A stretch of 64,000 nucleotides of DNA, from assembly GCF_001570985.1 (NCBI RefSeq), contig NZ_BCSS01000002.1, positions 87,648-151,647 of the forward strand. The letters are read 5' to 3'. Of the stretch, positions 57,078 through 64,000 are shown in pieces. The translations under genes were made by a program, and so were the position numbers. Source of the stretch: Janibacter limosus NBRC 16128 (GTDB lineage: Bacteria; Actinomycetota; Actinomycetes; Actinomycetales; Dermatophilaceae). The notes under the pieces were generated by a model. That model was not told the DNA's origin and ran no database searches. It saw only the letters and a list, made by a program, of their open reading frames with translations. The number at the start of each line of letters is the position of its first letter. Positions within the stretch are counted from its first letter, which is position 1.

Positions 57078-57776
57078 TCAGTGCCGGCGCGCTGCGTCGA
57101 CGAGGGCCATCACCGCGGCGACGGACCCTGCGAAGTCGAGGTCGGAGGTGTCGACGACGCTCACGCCATCGGCGGCCTTGGTGAACTGGGAGACCGTCGA
57201 GTCGTCGCGGTCACGGCGCACCACCTGATCGCGAGTGGCCTCGATGGCCGCCTGGTCGCTGGCCCCGTGCACCTCGAGTGAACGGCGCCGCAGTCGAGCC
57301 TCCTCGCTGGCGGTGAGCAGGATGCGCACGGGTGCGTCAGGCGCGATCACGGTCGTGACATCCCGCCCTTCGGCGACGCAGGCGCCGTGGCGGGCGGCGA
57401 TCTCCTCGATGAGCGCGCGCTGACGCCGCTGCATCTCCACCCGGACCTCGGGGACGGTGGCGACGGTCGAGACGAGCGAGGAGATCTCGCTGTCCCGGAT
57501 CGCCTCGGCGACATCCACGCCGTCCACGACGACAGTGGGCGCCGCCGGGTCATCACCGATGGCCAGTGGCAGCTCCAGTGCGGCCCGGGTGATCGCCGCG
57601 GCGTCACCGAGGTCGACCTCGGTGTGACGGCACCACCAGGTGAGCGCCCGGTACATCGCTCCGGTGTCGAGGTAGCCCGCGCCGAGGCGGGTGGCGACAG
57701 CGCGCGAGACGCTCGACTTGCCGGACCCGGAGGGTCCATCGATACCGATGACGAAGGGAGTGGGCTGGCTGGTCAC
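57078..57776 (-). CDS. cmk: Cytidylate kinase
   Basis: The 232-residue kinase phosphorylates CMP and dCMP. It has the P-loop [32 protein letters not shown], and the [18 protein letters not shown]-binding segment. GTG 57776 is the probable start, without a clear ribosome site. The order tyrA-cmk-der on the minus strand is common in actinobacteria. Confidence 0.93.
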   Translation of the reverse strand: MTSQPTPFVIGIDGPSGSGKSSVSRAVATRLGAGYLDTGAMYRALTWWCRHTEVDLGDAAAITRAALELPLAIGDDPAAPTVVVDGVDVAEAIRDSEISSLVSTVATVPEVRVEMQRRQRALIEEIAARHGACVAEGRDVTTVIAPDAPVRILLTASEEARLRRRSLEVHGASDQAAIEATRDQVVRRDRDDSTVSQFTKAADGVSVVDTSDLDFAGSVAAVMALVDAARRH

Positions 57777-57798
57777 GATGGGTCAGCCTAGTCGTCGC

Positions 57799-58923
57799 TC
57801 AGGAGTGGATCTGCCACCCACGGCCCTGCAGGGCCTCCGACAGCCGTCCGGCGGCGGCCGGGAGCACGGAGACCTCGGCGAGTCCGAAGGGCAGACCGAG
57901 CCCGTGGTCGAGACGCAGCTCCTCGAGGTTGACGCCTTCTTCGCCGATCTCCGCGAGCAGTCGGGCCAGCTCACCCGGGCGGTCGTCGACGACGACCCGC
58001 ACCACGGCGTAGGAGGCGGGAGGGGCGCCGTGCTTGCCCGGGATGCGGGCCTGCCCGGCGTTGCCGCCGGCGATGCTGCGGGCGAGGACCGCCCGTGCGC
58101 CGGGTGCATCCGCGACGTTCGTGTCCTCCCCGAGTGCCTCGAGGGCCCGCACGATCGCGACGAGGTCGTCGGACACGACCCGCAGGACCTCGCCGACCGC
58201 AGCGGCATTGCCGGAGAGGATCTGCGTCCACAGGCCGGGGTCGCTGGCCGCGATGCGGGTGACATCACGCACACCCTGACCGGCGAGTCCGATGGCCTGC
58301 TCGCTCAAGCCCTCCAGTCGGGCAGCCACGAGGGAAGCGGCGACCTGCGGGACGTGGGAGACAGCGGCGACCGCGGCGTCGTGGTCGGCCGCACTCAGCG
58401 TCGTGACCGCGGCCCCCGTCGCCTGCGCCAGCCTGGCGACGATCTGCGTGGCAGCCGCGTCACTCCCGTCGTGCGGGCAGAGCACCCACGCCCGCCCCTC
58501 GAAGAGGTCGGCCCGGGCGCTGATGGCGCCGGAACGCTCTCGTCCGGCCATCGGGTGGCTGCCCACGTACCGCTCGATCGGCACGCCGGCGCGCACGAGG
58601 TCCGCGAGGATGACCTGCTTGACGGAGGCGACATCCGTGACGACCGCCTCGGGCCACCGCTCGAGCGCGGTCAGGACAAGGCGCGGTGCGACATCCGGTG
58701 GCGCGGCGACGACGACGACGCCCGGCTCGACGGGGCCGGTGATCCGTCCCGCCCCGAGGTCACGGGCGAGGGCGACGGAGGTCTCCGACTGGTCCTCGAG
58801 GGTCACATCGGCACCCGCCCCCGTGAGTGCCAGACCAATGCTCGCTCCGATGAGTCCCGTCCCGATGACGTGCACGGGAGGAAGGGAGCCGGCCGCTCCC
58901 TTCGCCTCGGCGGAAGCCGTCAC
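57799..58923 (-). CDS. tyrA: Prephenate dehydrogenase with ACT domain
   Basis: The 374-residue NAD(P) enzyme oxidises prephenate to 4-hydroxyphenylpyruvate in tyrosine synthesis. It opens with VIGTGLIGASIGLAL, has the catalytic His region VGSHPMAGRERSGA and VSHVPQVAASLV, and a C-terminal ACT-type domain (VRVVVDDRPGELARLLAEIGEEGVNLEELRL) for feedback control. GTGA overlaps the rluB stop. Confidence 0.92.
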   Translation of the reverse strand: MTASAEAKGAAGSLPPVHVIGTGLIGASIGLALTGAGADVTLEDQSETSVALARDLGAGRITGPVEPGVVVVAAPPDVAPRLVLTALERWPEAVVTDVASVKQVILADLVRAGVPIERYVGSHPMAGRERSGAISARADLFEGRAWVLCPHDGSDAAATQIVARLAQATGAAVTTLSAADHDAAVAAVSHVPQVAASLVAARLEGLSEQAIGLAGQGVRDVTRIAASDPGLWTQILSGNAAAVGEVLRVVSDDLVAIVRALEALGEDTNVADAPGARAVLARSIAGGNAGQARIPGKHGAPPASYAVVRVVVDDRPGELARLLAEIGEEGVNLEELRLDHGLGLPFGLAEVSVLPAAAGRLSEALQGRGWQIHS

Positions 58924-59831
58924 AGACCCGCAGCCTTGTACAGCTCGCTGATCTCCTGACGGCTCAGGTTGCGCCAGCGGCCCGACTTGGTCGTGCCGAG
59001 GGTGATCGGCCCGACCTGCACGCGCACGAGCGACAGGACGGGGTGACCGACGTGCTCGAGCATGCGGCGCACGATGTGCTTGCGCCCCTCGTGGAGGATC
59101 ACCTCGACGATCGCCTTGCCCGGGCGCGAGTCGACGACCTTGAAGGAGTCGGCCTTGACCGGACCGTCCTCGAGCATGACGCCTTCGCGCAGCTGCTTGC
59201 CCAGGTCCTTCGGCACCGGACCGGGGATCTCGGCGATGTAGGTCTTGAGCACCCCGTGGGCCGGGTGCTGCAGCCGATGGGCGAGGTCCCCGTCGTTGGT
59301 GAGGATGAGCAGGCCCTCGGTGTCGGCGTCGAGACGACCGACGTGGAAGAGTCGCTCCGGGCGACCGGCGACATAGTCACCGATGCTCAGCCGCCCCAGC
59401 TCGTCGGACATCGTCGTGACGACTCCGGTCGGCTTGTTGAAGGCGAGGTAGACCCGGGACTCGTCGAGGTGGACGCGCTCGCCGTCGACGTGCACGGTCT
59501 GGCGCAGGGGGTCCACGCGCACGCCGAGCTCGCGGACGACCTGACCGTCGACCTCGACCCGGCCCTCGCTGATGAGCAGCTCACAGGCGCGTCGGGAACC
59601 GATGCCGGCCGCAGCGAGGACCTTTTGCAGGCGGGTGCCCTCGGGGTCGTGGACATCGATGGTGGGGGCCTGGGGCGGCTCCGGTGCCAGGTCGGACTGA
59701 CCCTGGCGGCTGCGTCCGGTGGTGCCGCGCTCGGGCATGTTGCGCCGACCCGGGCGGGGCGGCTTCTTGGGTCCCTTGCCACGGCCGGAGCCCTGGGGGC
59801 CTCCGGGGCGGCGGTTCTGGGGTGGGGTCAT
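58920..59831 (-). CDS. rluB: Ribosomal large-subunit pseudouridine synthase RluB type
   Basis: The 303-residue protein has a basic Gly/Arg/Pro-rich N-terminus, an S4 domain (RLQKVLAAAGIGSRRACELLISEGRVEVDG), then the RsuA/RluB catalytic domain with Asp in FHVGRLDADTEGLLILTNDG and HEGRKHIVRRMLEHVGHPV. The ATG overlaps the scpB stop. The scpA-scpB-rluB order is widely conserved. Confidence 0.92.
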   Translation of the reverse strand: MTPPQNRRPGGPQGSGRGKGPKKPPRPGRRNMPERGTTGRSRQGQSDLAPEPPQAPTIDVHDPEGTRLQKVLAAAGIGSRRACELLISEGRVEVDGQVVRELGVRVDPLRQTVHVDGERVHLDESRVYLAFNKPTGVVTTMSDELGRLSIGDYVAGRPERLFHVGRLDADTEGLLILTNDGDLAHRLQHPAHGVLKTYIAEIPGPVPKDLGKQLREGVMLEDGPVKADSFKVVDSRPGKAIVEVILHEGRKHIVRRMLEHVGHPVLSLVRVQVGPITLGTTKSGRWRNLSRQEISELYKAAGL

Positions 59832-60478
59832 GGGCGGGCCTCATTCACGAGTTCGTCGAACACTGTTGCGTCGGGTAGGTAGGGGGCGAGTGGCGGAAGG
59901 TCGTCCAGGGAGTTCAGACCCATCCGCTCCAGGAAGTAGGGGGTGGTTCCGTAGAGCGTCGCGTTGGACTCCTCGTCCTTGGTGACCTCCACGATCAGAC
60001 CGCGGGTGAGCAGGGTGCGCACGACACCGTCGACGCTGACGCCGCGGATCGCGCTGATGCGGGCTCGGGCGATCGGCTGCCGATAGGCGATCACGGCGAG
60101 CGTCTCCAAGGAGGCGGTCGTCAGCCGGGACTGCTGGCCGTCGATGACGAAGCGCTCGACGACCGGCGCATAGGCGTGGTGGCTGTAGAAGCGCCAGCCG
60201 CCGCCCACATTGCGCACCGTGAAGCCGTGCTGGCCATCGGCATAGGCGCTCTCGAGCGCCGAGAGGTGCACGCGGATCTCCTCGACCGGCAGCTCCAGCG
60301 CCGACGCGAGGGCATGGTCGGTGACCGGCTCCTCGACGATCATCAGGACCGCTTCGATGGCCGCGCGGGCTCCGCCCGGCAGCTCACCCACGTCGAAGGC
60401 CACCTGGACGTCGTCGCCCTCGGTCTCCGCCGCGAGGTCAGGCTCGGTCAGGGACTCCACGGGGGTCGGCTCACTCAT
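59828..60478 (-). CDS. scpB: Segregation and condensation protein B
   Basis: The 216-residue protein consists of two winged-helix units: AAIEAVLMIVEEPVTDHALASALELP and TTASLETLAVIAYRQPIARARISAIRGV, then LTRGLIVEV and FLERMGLNSLDDLPPL. ScpB bridges ScpA and SMC in condensin. GAGGAGGAACACG gives a strong start; the ATG overlaps scpA by eight bases. Confidence 0.94.
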   Translation of the reverse strand: MSEPTPVESLTEPDLAAETEGDDVQVAFDVGELPGGARAAIEAVLMIVEEPVTDHALASALELPVEEIRVHLSALESAYADGQHGFTVRNVGGGWRFYSHHAYAPVVERFVIDGQQSRLTTASLETLAVIAYRQPIARARISAIRGVSVDGVVRTLLTRGLIVEVTKDEESNATLYGTTPYFLERMGLNSLDDLPPLAPYLPDATVFDELVNEARP

Positions 60479-61406
60479 CGTGTTCCTCCTCTTCGGGCGA
60501 AGGGGGTGGGGCCTCCCCTTCGTCGAACTCGGCACCGACGTCCACGGTGCCCTCCTGGCTTCCGGTCCAGCTCACCTCGAGGTCACCGAGGGCCTCCGGC
60601 TGGTCGAAGACCACCTGCTTGTCGCGGAAGAGCTCGAGCAGGGCGAGGAACCGAGCGACCACGACGAGCGTCGAGTCGGCGTCCCGGACGAGCGCCTTGA
60701 AGGAGAGTGCCCCCTCGGTGCGCAGTCGGTCGACGACGATGACCGCCTGCTCCCGCACGCTCACGGCGGGCGCGTGCAGGTGCGTCAGACCGACGGTCTC
60801 CGGCTCCTTGGGGGTGAGTGCGCGGGCCGCGATCATGGCCAGCTGCTCCGGCGTGATGCTCATGACGAGCTCGGGCAGGAGCTTGGCCAGGTGCGGCTCG
60901 AGGCCGGCCTGCCGCGGCGTCATCCGCCCGGTGCCCGCCATCGTCTCGCCGATGTGGGCCGCGACGTCCTTGAAGGCCCGGTACTGCAGGAGCCGGGCGA
61001 AGAGCAGGTCGCGGGCCTCGATGAGCTCCAGGTCCTCCTCGTCCCCGTCGCCGGTGTGGGGCAGGAGACGAGAGGCCTTGATGTCGAGCAGCGTGGCGGC
61101 GACGAGGAGGAACTCGCTCGTCTGCCCGAGGTCCCACGCGGGGTCGCTCGCCTGGAGGACACGCAGGTGGGCGATGAACTCGTCCGTCACCTTGGCCAGG
61201 GCGATCTCGGTGATGTCCAGCTGGTGCTTGCTGATCAGGCCCAGGAGCAGGTCGAAGGGTCCCTCGAAGTTGTCCAGGTGGACGGTGAACGCTGCCTCGG
61301 CACCCCGCTTGGTGATGACCCCGCCGGGGACGGCCATCTCCGGCGTCGGGGCGGCGGGGACGGGCTCGGGGGCGGGTGCAGGCGCAGTGGCCTCGGGGGC
61401 CTCCAC
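60471..61406 (-). CDS. scpA: Segregation and condensation protein A
   Basis: The 311-residue kleisin has the typical FTVHLDNFEGPFDLLLGLISKHQLDITEIALAKVTDEF N-terminal region, SEFLLVAATLLDIKASRLLP, and a C-terminal winged helix LSFKALVRDADSTLVVVARFLALLELFRDKQV. An Ala/Pro-rich start and an acidic tail are extra. The GTG begins five bases after the parA stop. Confidence 0.94.
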   Translation of the reverse strand: MEAPEATAPAPAPEPVPAAPTPEMAVPGGVITKRGAEAAFTVHLDNFEGPFDLLLGLISKHQLDITEIALAKVTDEFIAHLRVLQASDPAWDLGQTSEFLLVAATLLDIKASRLLPHTGDGDEEDLELIEARDLLFARLLQYRAFKDVAAHIGETMAGTGRMTPRQAGLEPHLAKLLPELVMSITPEQLAMIAARALTPKEPETVGLTHLHAPAVSVREQAVIVVDRLRTEGALSFKALVRDADSTLVVVARFLALLELFRDKQVVFDQPEALGDLEVSWTGSQEGTVDVGAEFDEGEAPPPSPEEEEHDE

Positions 61407-61411
61407 GGTCG

Positions 61412-62359
61412 TCAGGGAGCGCCGCCGCGCGAGATCAGCTCGCGAGCCAGCTGCCGGTAGGCGTTGGCCCCGGAGTGCCCGGTGGCGTAGGTGGTGATCG
61501 GCTCCCCGGCGAGCGTGGCGTCGGGGAACTTCACCGTGCGGGAGATGACGGTGTGGAAGACCTTGTCGCCGAAGTGCTCGACGACCGACCCGACGACCTC
61601 GCGGCTGTGCAGGGTCCGTCCGTCGTACATCGTCGCGAGGATGCCGTCGACGGTCAGGCCCGGGTTGAGCCGGTCGGTGATCTTGTCGATCGTGTCCACG
61701 AGCAGTGCCACCCCGCGCATGGCGAAGTACTCGGTCTCCAGCGGGATGACGACACCGTGGGCGGCCGTGAGGGCATTGACGGTGAGCAGCCCGAGGGAGG
61801 GCTGGCAGTCGATGAGGACCACGTCGTACTCGTCCAGGACCGGGCGCAGGACACGGGAGAGGATCTGCTCGCGGGCGACCTCACCGACGAGCTGCACCTC
61901 TGCTGCGGACAGGTCGATGTTGGCCGGCGCGACGTCCAGGCCCTCGACCGAGGTGCGCTGGATGATCTCGGAGATCTCGTGCCCACGGGAGACGAGCAGG
62001 TCGTAGATCGTGATGTCCAGCGTGTGGGTCGGGACGCCCAGGCCCACGGACAAGGCGCCCTGGGGGTCGAAGTCGACGAGCAGGACACGGCGGCCGGCCT
62101 CGGCCAGTGCGGCGCCCAGGTTGATCGTCGTGGTCGTCTTGCCGACCCCACCCTTTTGGTTGCACATGGCGATGATGCGCGCCGGTCCGTGCGAATCCAG
62201 CGGGGCTGGCTCCGGGAAGGTGGGCAGGGGCCGGCCGGTCGGACCGTACTGGGTCAGTTCGTGCTCGAAGTCGAGCGGCGGCGTCACCTCGGATGCCACA
62301 GTCGGATCACTCCATCGGGTCTGGCGGTCGGTCAGCCTCTCGCTGATCAGCGCCGACAC
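61412..62359 (-). CDS. ParA-family ATPase
   Basis: The 315-residue protein has the deviant Walker A KGGVGKTTTTINLGAALAE, LLVDFDPQGALSVGLG, and YDVVLIDCQPSLGLLTVNALTA. A roughly 55-residue N-terminal extension precedes the ATPase. No parB or parS-like repeats are near, and this parA-scpA-scpB order is typical of actinobacterial chromosomes, so it probably acts with condensin rather than as plasmid partition. The GTG at 62359 lacks a Shine-Dalgarno, and a later GTG near residue 21 is possible. Confidence 0.88.
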   Translation of the reverse strand: MSALISERLTDRQTRWSDPTVASEVTPPLDFEHELTQYGPTGRPLPTFPEPAPLDSHGPARIIAMCNQKGGVGKTTTTINLGAALAEAGRRVLLVDFDPQGALSVGLGVPTHTLDITIYDLLVSRGHEISEIIQRTSVEGLDVAPANIDLSAAEVQLVGEVAREQILSRVLRPVLDEYDVVLIDCQPSLGLLTVNALTAAHGVVIPLETEYFAMRGVALLVDTIDKITDRLNPGLTVDGILATMYDGRTLHSREVVGSVVEHFGDKVFHTVISRTVKFPDATLAGEPITTYATGHSGANAYRQLARELISRGGAP

Positions 62360-62361
62360 TA

Positions 62362-63288
62362 TCAGCGGGCACGGGGGTGACTCTGCGCATAGACCTCACG
62401 CAACTGTTGCACGGTGACCATCGTGTAGATCTGCGTGGTCGTCACGGAGGCGTGCCCGAGCAGCTCCTGGACGACTCGGACATCGGCTCCGCCCTCCAGC
62501 AGGTGGGTGGCGAAGGAGTGGCGCAGGGTGTGCGGCGAGACGTGCCCGGTCAGCCCGGCCCGCTCTGCTGCGGAGGTGATGGCGGCCCAGGCGCTCTGTC
62601 GTGACAGCCGTGCTCCGCGCCGGTTGAGGAAGAGCGCCGGTCCGGCCTTGCCATGGATCGACAGGTCGGGCCGTCCCCGCACGAGCCAAGCCTGGATGGC
62701 CTGCGTGGCGTACGAGCCGACGGGGACGACCCGCTCCTTGCTCCCCTTGCCGAGGAGGCGGACGGCGCCGACGTCCAGGTCGAGGTCGTCGATGTCGAGA
62801 CCGACGGCCTCGGAGATGCGGGCCCCGGTCGCGTACAGGAGCTCCAGAAGGGCCCGGTCCCGCAGGGGGACGGCGCCGTCACCGACTCCGGCTGCGTCGA
62901 TGAGGCGGGTGACCTCGTCCAGCCCGATGGCCTTGGGCAGCCGCGAAGGGGGTGTGGGCGGGGCGACGTCCTCGGCCGGGTTGGTGGGAGTGAGCCCCTC
63001 GAGCGCGAGGAACTTGTGCAGGCCCCTGATGGCCACGAGGGTCCGTGCGGCTGAGCTCGCTGCCAGCGGTGGGTGCTCGTCGTCGCCGGAACGCAGCGCC
63101 GCGAGGAAGGCGGAGACGTGGCTCTCGGTGACCTCTGTCGGGTCGGTGATCCCGTGCGAGGCGAGGTGGTCGAGGTACCGGCGTGAGTCGCGGGTGTAGG
63201 CCGACAGCGTGTGGGCGGACACGCCCCGCTCGACGTCCAGCTGGGTGAGCCACGTCCGCACAGCCCGCGTCAGGGGCGTCGAGGTCAC
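62362..63288 (-). CDS. xerD: Tyrosine recombinase XerD
   Basis: The 308-residue tyrosine recombinase resolves chromosome dimers. It has an N-terminal SAM-like core-binding domain (FLAALRSGD), the Arg in [20 protein letters not shown], Lys in [50 protein letters not shown] with the second Arg, His and catalytic Tyr. The GTG at 63288 follows GGAGCAGC; an upstream ATG would add 31 residues without homology. Confidence 0.92.
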   Translation of the reverse strand: MTSTPLTRAVRTWLTQLDVERGVSAHTLSAYTRDSRRYLDHLASHGITDPTEVTESHVSAFLAALRSGDDEHPPLAASSAARTLVAIRGLHKFLALEGLTPTNPAEDVAPPTPPSRLPKAIGLDEVTRLIDAAGVGDGAVPLRDRALLELLYATGARISEAVGLDIDDLDLDVGAVRLLGKGSKERVVPVGSYATQAIQAWLVRGRPDLSIHGKAGPALFLNRRGARLSRQSAWAAITSAAERAGLTGHVSPHTLRHSFATHLLEGGADVRVVQELLGHASVTTTQIYTMVTVQQLREVYAQSHPRAR

Positions 63289-63319
63289 CGGAGCTGCTCC
63301 TGACGTCTGCGATGTGGTG

Positions 63320-63359
63320 CCGTGGACACTCCATTGTGTCCACGGGTGGTCGCGACCAC
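63320..63359. promoter_or_regulatory. Two adjacent palindromes between xerD and the divergent gene
   Basis: CCGTGGACAC (63320-63329) and GTGTCCACGG (63336-63345) form a perfect 10-6-10 repeat. It is joined to the perfect 14-base palindrome GTGGTCGCGACCAC (63346-63359). TCTAAT (63368-63373) lies six bases before the divergent ATG, so the palindromes cover its minus-35 area. They may be operators or hairpins. Confidence 0.45.
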
Positions 63360-63379
63360 AGTCGGAGTCTAATGGGCTC

Positions 63380-64000
63380 ATGAAGCTCTATGCGGACCTC
63401 CCCGCCCGTCGGACCGGACAGATCCTCACGGACCTCCTCATGCTCGGCTGGATCGTGCTCTGGGCGCGGATCGGGACGGCCGTGCACGCGTCGACGCTGG
63501 GGCTCGGCGAGCCGGGTCACCGGCTGGAGAGCGCCGGCCGTGGCTTCCGGGAGAAGCTGACCGGTGCGGGCGACAATGTCGACGATCTGCCGATCCTCGA
63601 CGACAAGGTGGCCAAGCCCTTCCGTGACGCAGCGGGAGCCGGAACCTCGATCGAGGACGCGGGACGCGACCTGGTCTCGGCCGTCGAGACACTCGCGACG
63701 ACCTTGGGATGGGTCACCGCGCTCACCCCGATCCTCATCGTCGGAGCCTTCTGGCTGGCGTCGCGGTGGCGCTTCGTGCGGCGGGCCACGGCCGCCCAGT
63801 CGCTGGTCGACTCCGTCGACGACCTCGACCTCTTCGCCCTACGAGCCATGGCCAACCAACCCCTCCAGCGGCTCGCGCGGATCAGCGATGACCCGGCCGG
63901 CGCGTGGCGTCGTGGCGACTCCGAGGTGATCCATGAGCTCGCCCTGCTCGAGCTGGCCGACTGCGGCCTCCGCCCGCCGCAGCCGGAGATCTCGGCGGGC
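63380..64000 (+). CDS. Conserved membrane protein (partial, N-terminal 207 residues)
   Basis: The frame runs to the window edge. It has one membrane helix near [21 protein letters not shown] (residues about 17-37), a soluble extracytoplasmic part, a second helix near [18 protein letters not shown] (about 120-137) and a cytosolic region with [24 protein letters not shown]. This resembles actinobacterial transmembrane proteins found beside xerD, function unknown. TCTAAT lies six bases before the ATG, consistent with a leaderless mRNA. Confidence 0.75.
   Translation, partial: MKLYADLPARRTGQILTDLLMLGWIVLWARIGTAVHASTLGLGEPGHRLESAGRGFREKLTGAGDNVDDLPILDDKVAKPFRDAAGAGTSIEDAGRDLVSAVETLATTLGWVTALTPILIVGAFWLASRWRFVRRATAAQSLVDSVDDLDLFALRAMANQPLQRLARISDDPAGAWRRGDSEVIHELALLELADCGLRPPQPEISAG

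Noticed and set aside
61412..63288. parA and xerD as part of a plasmid or integrative element
   Set aside because: They are joined to scpA, scpB and rluB in the usual actinobacterial housekeeping order, with no integrase targets, repeats or att sites.

Overview
The window is about 70 percent G+C, uses many GTG and some TTG starts, and carries gene orders typical of Actinomycetota. The strongest marker is the block DUF881 - small basic protein - DUF881 - gcvH - garA - ftsR - DUF151 nuclease - MerR - glycine riboswitch - gcvP, which follows the order known from Mycobacterium (Rv1823-Rv1832). Betaine, ectoine, ProP-type and NhaA genes on one segment suggest a salt-tolerant member of the Micrococcales, plausibly Intrasporangiaceae (Janibacter-like). 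That placement is an inference. The DNA is chromosomal and mostly housekeeping. I see no phage, insertion sequence, CRISPR array or rRNA.

Layout. 1-5.6 kb: choline uptake and oxidation to glycine betaine (betB, betA, betT) beside a divergent TetR regulator and a near-perfect operator. 5.7-18.7 kb: acyl-CoA ligase, a TM-helix channel-like protein, rlmC, a secreted phosphodiesterase, two DUF4190 membrane proteins, the threonine-to-glycine pair tdh-kbl, a YciO protein, a flavin monooxygenase, OsmC, a histidine phosphatase and a glutamate-cysteine ligase family protein. 19-23.4 kb: sbcD-sbcC. 23.5-31.6 kb: the glycine cleavage / GarA / FtsR block, all on the minus strand. 31.7-40.6 kb: a C-S lyase-like aminotransferase, ectABC, small stress-type genes, an MHS transporter and nhaA. 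40.6-46.7 kb: SDR, a GntR regulator with a clear operator, and an NRAMP-pxpA-pxpB-pxpC-DUF1445 operon for 5-oxoproline. 46.7-51.9 kb: a VWA / AAA+ pair and a two-gene clpP operon with a PopR/ClgR-type activator and matching palindromes. 52.2-55.5 kb: tRNA-Pro(GGG) and a compact four-gene lipid-type module (Lgt-like membrane protein, small membrane protein, MJ0619/Tes-like radical SAM enzyme, 40-residue membrane peptide). 55.5-64 kb: der, cmk, tyrA, rluB, scpB, scpA, parA, xerD and a divergent partial membrane protein.

How the genes connect. betTAB, ectABC, the MHS transporter and NhaA all serve osmotic and sodium balance. tdh-kbl make glycine, and gcvP/gcvH break it down under a glycine riboswitch. 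The pxp operon opens 5-oxoproline to glutamate, and DUF1445 may feed it with oxoproline made from D-glutamate.

Two places look most worth following up: the Lgt-like / radical SAM module at 52.6-55.5 kb, and the clpP-clpP-popR circuit at 50.1-51.9 kb, whose two operator sites lie at the same distance from their start codons. Two patterns run across the window. Many genes lacking a Shine-Dalgarno have a TAnnnT box 5-7 nt before the start codon, which suggests leaderless mRNAs. The word CGAAGGG/CCCTTCG is enriched and forms the stems of several terminators.
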